Assembly (NCBI RefSeq): GCF_000143415.4 | Contig: NW_003314348.1 | Span: 392,695-456,694, forward strand | Length of the DNA: 64,000 nt | Origin: Selaginella moellendorffii | Lineage: Eukaryota; Streptophyta; Lycopodiopsida; Selaginellales; Selaginellaceae | Direction: 5' to 3' | Shown here: one piece after another, positions 54,090 to 64,000 of the stretch | How positions within the stretch are numbered: position 1 is the stretch's first letter | How the letters are laid out: the number at the start of each line of letters is the position of its first letter | Translations under genes and position numbers: made by a program | Notes under the pieces: generated by a model | Told to the model about the DNA's origin: nothing | The model's input: the letters and a program-made list of their open reading frames with translations, nothing else | Databases searched by the model: none

Positions 54090-55065
54090 TTTATCTCTCA
54101 AAGACTAGGCCCTTCATCCATGAGTCCAAGACCACACTTTAGCATCTTTAAAATGCCCAGAAACATGGGGAACACCCTTCCCCAATGTCCTTTTTTTAGT
54201 CCCTACTAAATCCCCTTTCTATCCACAACCATAGTCATTAATACCGCTATTGGGTTAGCACCTAAAGGTCTAACTACTAAATCCCACTTACCTTTGGGAC
54301 TTCCTCACCACATGACCATGCCTTGAGTCACTATGCATTGTTCTTCTTTCTTTTCACAATCTGGGATTTTGGGATAACATTTTGGAACATTATATAGAAC
54401 CCTTATAAGTGGTTTCCCCACCTTCTACCCTTAGGTACCCTATGTAAACTCTTGAGAGTTTGGACTTCCCAGGAAGTCACCCAGCCCAATACTATTCAAA
54501 CCTAAGGATATTTAACCCTAAATATCCCAAAGACCCTTAATCAATTGGAAAAGAGGGTGCACTTTTATTTATGGGCTCTTTCCCTCTATATTTGAACCCC
54601 ATGGATCGTCTCTCGAGTCGTTCTCTTTGGTTGCTTATAATTCACCATGCTTCCTTGCAAATTCACGCCCTTGTGAACGGAAGCTAAAAGCCACAGCTCT
54701 CCCGAAAGCCCCGCTCTTTTGACACCCTACCCCTTGGGTCGAGCTCAATAGAAGCAAATTGGACCAACCAAATGTCAATCAATATGTGGTGTAATTCCTC
54801 TAGCTAACCAACAGAGTCAAATTCGAGACCCTAACCAATTGGAAAAGAGGGTGCACTCTTATTCATGGGCCCTTTCTCTATATATTTAAACCTCATGGAT
54901 TGTCTCTCAAATCGTTCTCTTTGGTTGTTTAGACCCTATCTATGTGGTTAGAGCAAGGTTCTAATGAACCACATCAAGTATTGAAGTAGGTAGTGCAACC
55001 CACACTTAAACTGGGAGCATCAACCATTCAATCCCCCAAGGTTCTAAAGATCCATGGTAACAGTA
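54090..55065 (-). repeat. Old, diverged LTR copy with a nested TRIM remnant
   Basis: Segments 54090-54440 (CTTCCCCAATGTCC, TTTGGGACTTCCTCACCACATGACC, TTTTGGGATAACATTTTGGAACA) and 54940-55065 (GTAGGTAGTGCAACCCACACTT) match the LTR at 46090-46560 with many changes. They are split by an about 490-bp insert that matches the TRIM at 60316-60910. This makes the LTR copy older than the insert. Confidence 0.8.
54450..54932 (-). mobile_element. Truncated older TRIM copy
   Basis: It matches the complete TRIM at 60316-60910: LTR (GACTTCCCAGGAAGTCACCC ... GGTTGCTTATAA), internal part (CACCATGCTTCCTTGCAAATT ... ACAGAGTCAAATTCGAGACC), then a right LTR lacking its first 75-80 bp. More diverged than the complete copy. 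Confidence 0.8.
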
Positions 55066-55079
55066 TATCCAAATCTTAT

Positions 55080-56480
55080 CTCATGATCACATGCGTTACA
55101 ATAATACCAACATATAAACCTTCCTTAATTTCCCTTTGAGGTGAATAAATGCCACCTTGCATTCCACTATCCATACTATTTTCCTTTTTCTCATTTGGTA
55201 TGTTAAAGGTAGAATTACTTTTGAATAGTGTTTCATGAACTTTTGATAGTAATTATATAGTCCCAAGAATGCTATTAATTTATGTATATTCAATGGTTGT
55301 TCCCATTCCTAGATTGTTTAGACCTTTTCAAGGTCCACCTTAAGCCTATGCTTGCCCACTACATATCGAAGAAATTTTACTTTTTGTTGAGCAAAGTCAC
55401 ATTTATTGTTTTTAGTGTACAACTTGTTCTTAAACACCTTTGTCAAGTGTTTGGTATGCTTTTTTAACATCTCACTATAGATCAGGATATCATCAATATA
55501 AACAACTATAAAGTGATTTAGATAAGGTATAAAGATTTGGTTCATTAGTGCTAAGAATGTTGTTGGCACATCGCATAGCCTAAAGGGCATCATATTAGGA
55601 ACTCAAAGCTTCTATATCCCATTCGATAGATTGTCTTCTCGACATATTTCTTTGCTACCCTAATTTGAAGTCAAAATACCTTATTGGTGCTTGAGTTAGC
55701 TTGAATAAACTCTATGGTTCTCAGTTTTATGGTTCTCCTAACCATTACATTGTTAGTCCAGCTTGCCAGACTATGTCTATAACCACAAAATTTTCCAAAA
55801 CATCCATATTAATAAAGACCTTAACAAAGTTATTTCTAAAATTCCCTCGGAGGGCTAGTAGATCTAATAAGTGACTCTCTATCAAAGTTGTTCATATAAT
55901 GAAGAACTTTGAGCTAGGGATTGGATCATATATTTTAAACTTCACTTGATTTAACGGCCATATTCATCTTGGCCTTCTTTAGGTAAAGATATTCTCTCGA
56001 GAAGTGTCTAACCTCTTCACAATTGAAACATATATTATTCTCCATGCTACTAGTGGACTATCACCCCAAGCCCAAGTCTACAAGCCTAATATAAAGGCAT
56101 GGAATGCATCTATATCACTTATATTCGTGACAAAAATCCTCTTCATCATAAATGTATTCACATATTTTTGAATGATCCTTATTTGCCAAAACTTACTTAG
56201 CTTGCCCCTTGAATGCACAGTAGCATTTAGGGAATATAGATTGCTTGGATCTTTGCCTTCATCACTTCCCAAGTGGACACTAATCCTTTGTTAGCCTTTG
56301 TTATTCTCCATAAAGACTTAGCATTATCTGTTAAATATGGTTTTGCACATAGGACCTTCTCTGAGTTTAGTAATTACAATGTTTAGAAATAATCCTTCAT
56401 ATTGTAAAATCAATTCTCCACCACCTTATAATCATTCACTCCCTTGAAGACCAGTGAGGGCATTGGTTTATACCTTGGAA
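55080..56480 (-). pseudogene. Decayed gypsy element on the minus strand, gag and RT
   Basis: On the minus strand in order: gag (AKPYLTDNAKSLWRITKANK near 56330 and downstream), a zinc knuckle missing its last Cys (C-FN-C-EEVR-H-FSRE-Y near 56030), RT (FLALMNQIFIPYLNHFIVVY IDDILIYSE, 55593-55320) and the RT thumb (LIAFLGLYNYYQKFMKHYSK, 55293-55096). Frames are broken throughout. The RT box keeps Y-I-D-D. Confidence 0.8.
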
Positions 56481-56724
56481 CTACTTGAGGGATTGACACT
56501 ACCTTGGTTTACTTGACCTTGTTTGGTCCCACCTTAGCGCTTGCCAAAAGGTTTATGCCTTCTACACTACTAGCACCTATAGTCTTTTGGCTTTTTTTCC
56601 ATTTCTTATCACTATTAACCCCCAATCCTAACCTCAACTCAGTTTACAAGCACCATTAGAGAGTTCTTTCAAGATTGGGTCTTTAACCTAACTATCCTTA
56701 TTACACTTTGAAACCCCCTAAAGC

Positions 56725-57065
56725 ACTTCTGTCGTGAATGTGACTTCAGGTAGCAAAAGATATTTGTCAGCCAGTCCTTATGAACACTCTTTCCTTACTG
56801 CCACGACGGTAGGAAGTCAGTATTACTAGTCCCTTTTATGGTCCTTTTTATGGTCTGCTAATGTTGGGAACCCTCTTGATATTATGTCTAGTCCCTTAAT
56901 ATCATTATATGATAGCTTACCATGTCTGCTAAACACCCTCACTATCATACCCTTTGTGTTAGTCTCATTTTGGTCCCAAATGCTATTTATAGAAAGTGTC
57001 TAGATTCACTCATTTGGCATATCTACAAGATGTAGAGATTAGCCTGAACACAATGGTGTTAGAGA
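56725..57065 (+). repeat. Dispersed repeat R1, copy 3, left block
   Basis: It matches R1 from TGACTTCAGGTAGC to CTGAACACAATGGTGTT and then stops abruptly where gypsy gag begins. The right block of the repeat appears at 62195, so a gypsy element lies inside this copy, with some R1 sequence lost at the junction. Confidence 0.75.
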
Positions 57066-57950
57066 TGCCATAGAAGAGGCTAAAGCTGATTCAGAAGAGG
57101 AAGAGCCAAATGCTGTAGTGTTGCAACGTACAACTCATGAAGTTAAGATTGAGAATTTGTGAAGAGAAGTTTACAAATTGAAGAAGAAGAACAAAAAGAG
57201 GAAAAAAGAAGCTGAGGCAGCTAAACCAAACAAACCTAAGCAACTGGACTCCTCTTCAAGTTTTGAGGATGATGAAGTTCTAGAATCGCCCTTGGTTGCA
57301 CGAGTTTCAAAGTTTAAGCCTCCTAAACCACCCAATTTCAAAAGCATGCAAGACTATCAGGTTTTGGAAGACTGGGTGTACAATATGGAAAACTATTTCA
57401 TAGCGGCAGACATAGATGATAATGTAGTAGTTAATGCATTTGCTTAGAAGTGCATTATGATTGCAAATATAAGTGACAAAGATGTTTAAAGTTATTTCTT
57501 GGAAGGTTTAAGTTCACTTTCTCACAATGAGATTTTAAAGTTTAAACCGAAGACATACTTAGAGTGTAAGGAGGCAGTGCAGCAAGTTACCTTTAGTCAC
57601 TTGCTCATAGAACAATACAAACAACTGTATGCTAGTACTTTGGATAAGAATAAGAATTCTAGGAATAAACAAGGTGATCAAAAATAGAGGGTGAAAAGAA
57701 GGTTCCACCCTAAAGGCTCACAAGCAAAGGTTAACAAAGGTGGTAGTAGTTGGAGACCACTAGTAGCTTCTTCTAGTCCTAGGACTTCTATTCCTCCTCC
57801 TGGTGGGTACAAGTAGTAGCAACTTGCAAAGCCTACTCCTAGTGGAAGGGGTAGTGTGGGTCATTACTTCCACTGTGAAGAGTCAGGACATAGGTCCTCA
57901 AAATATCCCAATAAGCATAAGACAAGGTCTCGTATTAATGTCATAAGGGA
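57066..57950 (+). pseudogene. gypsy gag remnant
   Basis: An acidic start (EEAKADSEEEEPNAVVL) is followed by a Lys-rich helix, FKPPKPPNFKSMQDYQVLED and WVYNMENYF. A degenerate zinc knuckle (HYFHCEESGHRSSKYP) near 57865 lacks its first and last Cys. Stops at 57160 and 57447 break it. Confidence 0.75.
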
Positions 57951-58839
57951 AGACAGTGGTGGTGAAGCTGAAGGGGTTGATGAATTGGTCAATGCAAACT
58001 ATGAGGAAGAGGAGGTGAGTTAATTTCATTGCTTTCCTTAAGCTTTTCTTGTAGTCAATGCAAACATTGATTCATTGATGTATCTAGTAGGCTTTGTTTG
58101 CGGATACCGAATCTGAGTGATGATTGATATAGGAGCTATGCACAACATGATATTTGAAGACTTAGTTAAGTTGTTAGGATTGAATGCTGAACGAATATTG
58201 CCTATACACTTCCAGTTTGCAGAAGGTGGGCAAGTAGCCAAAAATTTATGAGTGATGTTTTAATAAAAATATCCAAGTGGAAAGAAAAAGTGGACTTGGT
58301 AGTGTTGAAAATATTAGATTTTCAGATGGTGTTTGGTATGGATTTCTTCAAAAAATTTATTAAAGGGATTTATGGTGCTGGACAAAGTCATATCACGTTG
58401 AAGTCAGAAGGATGTCCCAATGTGTCCTTCCAATTGTAAAAGTGCTCTTTAAAGGATTGGGATGCTAAGTTCTTGATTACGAGAGCCGCTCAAAAGTAGC
58501 TAAGAAGGGATGTCAAACTTTTTGGGTTCAAGTGATAGAAGCTAAGGGTGTAAGTGACTCAGTTCAAATTAGTGATAGAGTTGATCCTGTACCAAAGATG
58601 ATATTAGAGTTGTAGGCATGGAATCAAGATATCTTCTCAAAGGATTTGCCACCAAGGCTACCTTCTAGCCGTGAGGTTGACCATCAGATTGAAGTTATTC
58701 TAGGTTCAAAACCACCTACGAAAGCTCCGTATTGTTTGAACATCAAGGAGACGGCTGAACGGAGCTTCTTGATAAAGGTCATATCCGACCAAACAAGTCA
58801 TCTTATGAAGCACCGGTCCTTTTTATTATGAAAAAGGAT

Positions 58840-59965
58840 GGAACCATAAGGATGTGTATCGACTATTAGGCACTCAAAAAAATCATGGTAAAAAATAATT
58901 ATCCTTTGCCTCGCATTGATGACTTATATGACCAACTCTTAAAGATTAAGTATTTTATGTGACTTGATTTGCAGTCCAGGTATTATCAGATACGGGTGGC
59001 ATATCAAGATGTAGAGAAGACAGTCTTTAAGACTCGATACAAATCTTATAAGTTCCTTGTCATGCCATTTGGGTTATGTAATGCTCCATCAATATTCAAC
59101 ACTATGATAGATATAATATTCAAAGATTATTTGGACACATTTGTTGTCCTATATATCGATGATGTTCTAGTCTTTAGTGAAATGTTAGAGGATCATTTGA
59201 AACACTTGGAGCTAGTGTTTCAAAAGTTGTGCGAACACAAACTATATGCTAAGGAAAGTACATACACTTTCGGACAATTGCGTGTAAACTTTCTCAGACA
59301 TATAGCTAGTGGTGGTGTAATTGAGGTAGGTCCAAAGAAGGTGGAAGTAGTGAAATCCTTGGAAGTCCCGACTACTATATCAGATGTTTGTTCCTTTCTT
59401 GGTTTAGTGGGATATTATTGCAAGTTTGTCTGCAATTTTGCAAGAATTGCTCTTCCGTTGACTGAGTTGATGAAAAGTAGTATACTGTTTCATTAGACAC
59501 TAGCTTATTAATGTGCTTTTGTATGATTGAAGGAGATTTTGACTACGGTTCCTATTGTTAGGATCCCAGATCTTGATAAACCCTTCGAAGTGCATTGTGA
59601 TGCATTTGGCTATGCTATTGGTGTTATATTGTAGCAAGATTGTGACAAAGCGGTTGGTGTTATGCTCAGGCAACATGGTTGTCCTGTTGCGTTCTATTCC
59701 AAGAAATTGGATGAAACCCAACGAAGATGGCCAACACACGAGAAAGAGATGTTTGTTATAGTATTGGCACTAGAACACTGGAGGCACTACTTGGGTGGAC
59801 ACACCAAGGTTTATACAAATAGTAACACACTAAGCTCCTTTATTATGCAGCCTAAACGTACGCTAAAGCAGGCTCGTTGGCAAGAGAAGCTTGCTAGATA
59901 TGATATTGAAATCATATATAAACTTGGTAAAGACAATATTGTTCCAGATGCATTGAGTCGTTAGG
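58840..59965 (+). pseudogene. gypsy RT and RNase H remnant
   Basis: Motifs: MCIDY followed by a stop, YPLPRIDDLYDQL, YKFLVMPFGLCNAPSIF, the catalytic YIDDVLVFSE, VCSFLGLVGYYCKF, then RNase H HCDAFGYAIGVIL followed by a stop, RWPTHEKEMFVIVLALEHWR and YKLGKDNIVPDALSR. The catalytic YIDD is kept but the frame is broken several times. Confidence 0.88.
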
Positions 59966-59999
59966 CTCAATTCCGAGCAATATTGGCAATCAGTTCAGA

Positions 60000-61260
60000 C
60001 TGGTTGGAGGATGTTTGGGCTTCATATGGAAGTGATCCGTTGGTGAAGGCAATCTTACACTATGCGGAGTTGTCCAAGTAGAACCTTAGTAGCGAAGTAG
60101 CAAAAGTTGCTAGTCACACCAATACGAAGCTTCACTTCTTAGTTCAAGATGGGCTTATATTCTATAAGCAAGAAAAATTGTATCTTCCCTTTAAGGATCT
60201 GTAGCAATTATTTCTGCGGGAACATCATGATGTTCCGGTAGCGGGACATGGTGGAAAGAAAAAGACTTTGGCTTCATTGAATAAGGGATTTTTCTGGTTT
60301 GGTATGGAAGGTGGTTGTAAGCTCCTGAGTTTGGACTTCCCGGGAGGTCACCCAGCCCAGTACTATTCAAACCCAAGGACGCTTAACTCCAACTATCCCA
60401 AGACCCTTAACCGATTGGAAAAGGGGGTGCACTCTTGTTCATAGGCCCTTTCCCTCTATATTTGAACCCCAACGGATCGTCTCTCAAGTCGTTCCCTTTG
60501 GTTGCTTACAATCCACCATGCTTCCCTGCAAGTTCACGCCCTCGTGAACGGAAGCTGAGAGCCGCAGCTCTCCCGAGAGCCCCGCTCTCTTGACACTCTA
60601 CCCCTCGGGTTGAGCCCAGCGGGAGCAAACTGGACCAACCAGATGTCAATCAACATGTGGTGTGATTCCCTTAGCCAACCAACAGAGTCGGACTCGAGAC
60701 CGCTCTGATACCAAATGTAAGCTCCTGAGTTTGAACTTCCCGGGAGGTCACCCAGCCCAGTACTATTCAAACCCAAGGACGCTTAACTCCAACTATCCCA
60801 AGACCCTTAACCGATTGGAAAAGGGGGTGCACTCTTGTTCATGGGCCCTTTCCCTCTATATTTGAACCCCAACGGATCGTCTCTCAAGTCGTTCCCTTTG
60901 GTTGCTTATAGTGGTGTAGTGGACTATGTCCGTTCAGCATGGCCATTTTAAAGTGTGATACTTGATTTTGTCACTTGCTTGCCAAAGTCTAAGGGTTATG
61001 ATACTTTGATGGTGGTTGTGGATCGGTTGTTAAAGATTGCACACTTCATTCCCACTATGGAAATAGTGAATGTGAAGCAAGCAAAAAAGCTCTTTTTCCA
61101 TGAAGTAGTGTGGGTTCGTGGTCTTCCCAAAGAGATAATCTTAAATAAAGATTCGAGATTTATGGGGAAGTTTTGGGGCACACTATTCCAGTTGTTCAGT
61201 ACCAAATTGAAGTTTAGTACGATTTATCATCCTCAAACTGATGGGTAGACTGAACGTGTG
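60000..61260 (+). pseudogene. gypsy integrase remnant, split by the TRIM
   Basis: Upstream of the TRIM is the zinc-finger half (LFLREHHDVPVAGHGGKKKTL ... KGFFWFGM). Downstream, from 60911, the catalytic core is visible: VDRLLKIAHFIPTM, EVVWVRGLPKEIILNKDSRF, STIYHPQTDG followed by a stop. The CxxC pair and first catalytic Asp region are mostly missing, so there is a deletion besides the insertion. Confidence 0.82.
60316..60910 (-). mobile_element. Complete TRIM element, 595 bp
   Basis: LTRs of 195 bp each (60316-60510 and 60716-60910) enclose a 205-bp internal domain. The target duplication GTGGT is at 60311-60315 and 60911-60915. GCTCTGATACCAAA directly inside the right LTR is the complement of an initiator Met-tRNA primer-binding site (TTTGGTATCAGAGC), so it reads on the minus strand. 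The LTRs differ by only a few bases, one of them in the terminal TG/CA (CA has become TA). It has no coding capacity and relies on another element for movement. Confidence 0.95.
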
Positions 61261-61578
61261 AATGCTCAAGTTGAGGATTATTTGTGGTACTATATCGTGG
61301 CAGACCAATGCGACTGGGTTGAGCATTTAGATACAACAGAAATCTCTTATAACCACACATTTCATAGCACTATTGGCTATTCTCCATGGGAGATGCTACA
61401 AGGAAATGCTCGTGGAGTGCCTTAACAGATTGTTGTACTAAAACGAATGTCTGAAGTATTGGTCCCGACTGTTGAGACTTATGCAAAGCAGCTACACCAA
61501 GGTTGGTTTAGAATTACTGAGGCGATGGGCAAAGCTCAAGATAGATATCGACATGATAAGGATTAACATCGTCGGGAT

Positions 61579-62019
61579 GTGTTCTATCAAGTGGGAGATC
61601 AAGTGTGGCTATCTTCCCAAAACTTGAACATTAAGGGATCTTTATCTCGAAAGCTGTTACTGAGATATGTTGGACCCTATTGGCTATTGAAACGAATTGG
61701 TGATGAATCCTATCGGTTGGATCTGCTTGCGAAGATGTCCAATATTCATAATATATTTCATGCTAATCTATGGGCTCCTTACACTATGGATGTTGTGTGT
61801 TGCTTGGAGATTCGTCCGCCGCCATAGGTTATGGATCGTGAACCTAAATATGAAGTTGAAAGCATTCTATCATGTTGCCGGAAACGTGGTGGTTGTTCTA
61901 AGGAATACCGAGTTAAGTGGAAAGGTTACCTTGTTTGTGAATCAACTTGGGAACTTCTTAGTAATCTTACACATACTCATGAGCTTGTCACAGAGTATGT
62001 GAATAGTAATAAAGACTAG
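61579..62019 (+). pseudogene. gypsy integrase C-terminus and chromodomain
   Basis: QVGDQVWLSSQNLNIK and LLLRYVGPYWLLKRIGDESY are the typical end of gypsy integrases. After one stop at 61825 the frame continues with YEVESILSCCRKRGGCSKEY RVKWKGYLVCESTWELLSNL, a chromodomain with its YRVKWKGY core. An AATAAA lies shortly after the stop. Confidence 0.85.
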
Positions 62020-62194
62020 CTTTTGTAAACCTTGTAATAAATCTTGCAAATCAATAAAGTAATATATTTCTATAAATCAAAGTTTTTTTTCTCTCGTTTG
62101 TTAGTACTTGGGTCAGTTTTGGCAGGTTGACTTCAACACTTTGATGCATGTGTCCAATCCATAACTATGGGGATGACTATTATAGACTAATCTG

Positions 62195-62530
62195 GGGGCA
62201 AGTGGCTATGGGGGGTTCCAAATGTATAATAGGGATAGTGGTTGGAATGCATGTCCAACCACTTGAGACATTAGTTTAGGTCCCGTTGGATTGTGTCGCT
62301 TTTTGTTCTACGTGTATTAAATTTAAGCCCAAGCTCCACGCTGTTTTAGTCGGTGGGGCCCTCTTCCTCACGTTAAGCCACCGGTATGCCAAAATTATGC
62401 CAAACACTGTCTGACACAATGCTTGTAGGTGCTGGATATAGGGAGCTGGTGCTTGTGAGATTGTACCGGACCCTCATTTTGTAGCACAAGCTTGGAGTTC
62501 AACTCTAAATTCAGGTATGCTACAGCTCCA
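62195..62530 (+). repeat. Dispersed repeat R1, copy 3, right block
   Basis: It resumes R1 with GGGGGGTTCCAAATGTATAATAGGG and runs to AATTCAGGTATGCTACAG, matching 44700-45020. About 170 bp of R1 between the two blocks is missing. Confidence 0.75.
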
Positions 62531-63559
62531 CTAAGAGATGATTGCTTTGGGTTTTCACCCACAACATGTATTAGTACTTAGACTTGGTCTTAGCTTTGAT
62601 CTCAAACTCAATTTTATTTGATGAACTCTTTATAGTTCTAGTTGCAATTCAAGGATCCTTTAGTTTATGACACATTGGGGAGTTGGTTCCTTATATCTGG
62701 CAACTAGGACAAAGAGCTCATATAGAGATTTATTACTATATATCAATTTTTTATGTTCTTAAAGTTTTTGGCATTATAATGGTAAAGCGGTTTTCATTAC
62801 CTTCACTAAGGAATTATCCCTAAACTCACGAGCTTAGCCCATAGCATCCAAAATGCACTCAAAATTTAGCTCATACGTTGGAAAATGTCATGCCTATGAT
62901 ATAAACACTAAAAGATAACAATTTAAAAGATGATTCATAAAGGTTCAAACATAGAGGAAAAGGGCCTATGAACAAAAGTGCACCATCTTTTGTAATCGGT
63001 TTAAGATTTTGGGGTTAAACATCATTGAGTTTGAATAGTACTAGGTTAGATGACAAAAAATAAAAGAAGTAACATAGTTAAAATTTATGTCGCCTAAAAA
63101 TCATATATATGGCATTCACTTGGACTTTGCTATAAATACATAGCAGGCACTAATGTATGTCTAGAAGATTTAAGAATAATAGAAACTTCAATTCATTTCT
63201 AATAAACCTTAGATAAGAAACCTATTAAAAATCAGTTAGTTTATAATATCTTCAAATCAATATAACTAATAAAAACTTTAGCTTTTAAATTAAATATTAA
63301 TTATAGTAATTATGTAAACCCATATAAACCACAAGTGGTTAAATAATCACTTAATAGTGGCCTACTAATAAACTTAAAATAACAAAACCATTATATAAAA
63401 AATCAGTTATTTTAACTACTTAATAAATGAGATATTAAATAGTGAGCTTAAATGAAAATCTATCAAAATAAGATTTTAAAGATATTATATTTAAAATCTT
63501 GTAAAAGCCACTTAGCAATTAGTAAATTTTGACTAATAAAACAATGTAAAACAGATTAA
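62531..63559. other. AT-rich degenerate sequence, no gene seen
   Basis: About 1 kb, very AT-rich from 63050 on, without recognisable frames. The phrase near 62940-63050 (AGGAAAAGGGCCTATGAACA, GGTTTAAGATTTTGGGG) resembles the TRIM in reverse and may be a worn copy. Confidence 0.4.
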
Positions 63560-64000
63560 AAACTCCCCCACCTTCCACCACTAGAGTGCCCAACCATGTG
63601 GCTAGAATGAAATTCTAATAAACCATGTAAAGTATCCAAATAGGTAGTGCCATCTAGATTTGCCATCTAACCTTTAAAAAGAGTTATAGCTGACTCTTAA
63701 ACAGTTCATCAAGTCATTCTACATATCCATCCATGTTCACTTTAACCTTGAAATGTTCACTTTATCATCAACTACTACACAGGTATAGCCTTTCGTGACC
63801 ACACTCCTTTAAATCCTCCCTTTATTATCCAGTAAGGACTTACTAAGGTTTGGGAGATAATTGTTTTGGGATTGCACCCCTTAGACCTGGACTCAAACTT
63901 TGTCTTGAACTCAAATTTAGACTTGGTCTTGGTTTCACACTCAATCTCAAACTTGGACTTGAACTTAGTCTTGGGTCTAAAACTTGGACTCAATTTTGGA
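63560..64000 (-). repeat. Diverged LTR copy of the 45.8-kb family, running off the window
   Basis: TATCCAAATAGGTAGTGCCA, TTCATCAAGTCATTCTACAT and the run of GACTCAAACTTG/GACTTGGTCTTG-type units follow the order in 46490-46850 with many substitutions. It continues past the window end. Confidence 0.7.

Larger units (their letters stand above)
57066..62035 (+). mobile_element. Decayed chromovirus (Ty3/gypsy), interrupted by a TRIM
   Basis: The full order of gag, protease, RT, RNase H, integrase and chromodomain is visible on the + strand, with many stops (for example 57447, 58436, 59496, 59962). No LTR pair was recognised; gag is cut at the junction with R1. A 595-bp TRIM sits in the integrase. 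The chromodomain places it among chromoviruses, which use it to target heterochromatin. Confidence 0.9.

Noticed and set aside
60191-60865. Short frames inside the TRIM
   Set aside because: The TRIM interior is 205 bp and non-coding; the frames run across LTR borders.

Overview
The window looks like nuclear DNA of a land plant, most likely a lycophyte such as Selaginella moellendorffii. The evidence is: intact orthologues of chloroplast and clock genes (HCF164, TOC1), a long pentatricopeptide-repeat (PPR) gene, spliceosomal introns mostly 45-95 bp long, and chromovirus-type Ty3/gypsy elements. The species call is inference; plant origin is firm.

Layout. (1) 1-6.5 kb: repeats, then a decayed + strand Ty3/gypsy element (gag to integrase, right LTR start at 6294). 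(2) 7.9-29.6 kb: a compact island of ten host genes: very-long-chain 3-oxoacyl-CoA reductase (+), a PPR protein (-), a Pro/Glu-rich protein with two degenerate RRM-like domains (+), translation factor eIF3a with 13 exons (-), a type II membrane glycosyltransferase (-), an unknown membrane protein (-), a coiled-coil protein with a threefold internal repeat (+), the clock regulator TOC1 (-), ethanolamine kinase (+) and the thylakoid thioredoxin HCF164 (+). Exon models were built by hand from GT-AG sites and phase; every joined length is divisible by three. (3) 30.1-44.06 kb: an LTR copy whose last bases are split by a 12,268-bp DNA transposon. (4) 44.1-64 kb: nested retroelements: a 7.46-kb non-coding LTR element with a CAATG target duplication, a 595-bp TRIM with a GTGGT duplication inside a gypsy integrase, and several decayed gypsy copies on both strands.

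The main discovery candidate is the DNA transposon at 31,782-44,049. It has perfect 24-bp terminal inverted repeats and a 4-bp target duplication (CTTA). It carries two genes transcribed away from a central non-coding region. The left one encodes a DDE/D transposase-like protein of more than 900 residues. The right one is a multi-exon gene whose exons join in frame into about 1,650 codons; it combines a ParB/sulfiredoxin-like domain, an acidic low-complexity linker and an FCP1-like HAD phosphatase domain, with one in-frame TGA. About twenty copies of a 22-bp palindrome (half-site ATGGCRTGWGG) are scattered through this element and were not seen as complete copies elsewhere in the window. Several sit 5-11 nt upstream of 3' splice sites, two are translated in frame in an exon, and one half-site directly follows each gene's stop codon.

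The host genes show no operon-like logic but include two close divergent pairs (about 210 and 167 bp between start codons) and two convergent pairs with short gaps, as expected of a compact genome. The transposon's genes probably work as a unit: a catalytic transposase, and a large accessory protein that may recognise the dispersed palindromes. That last step is inference.
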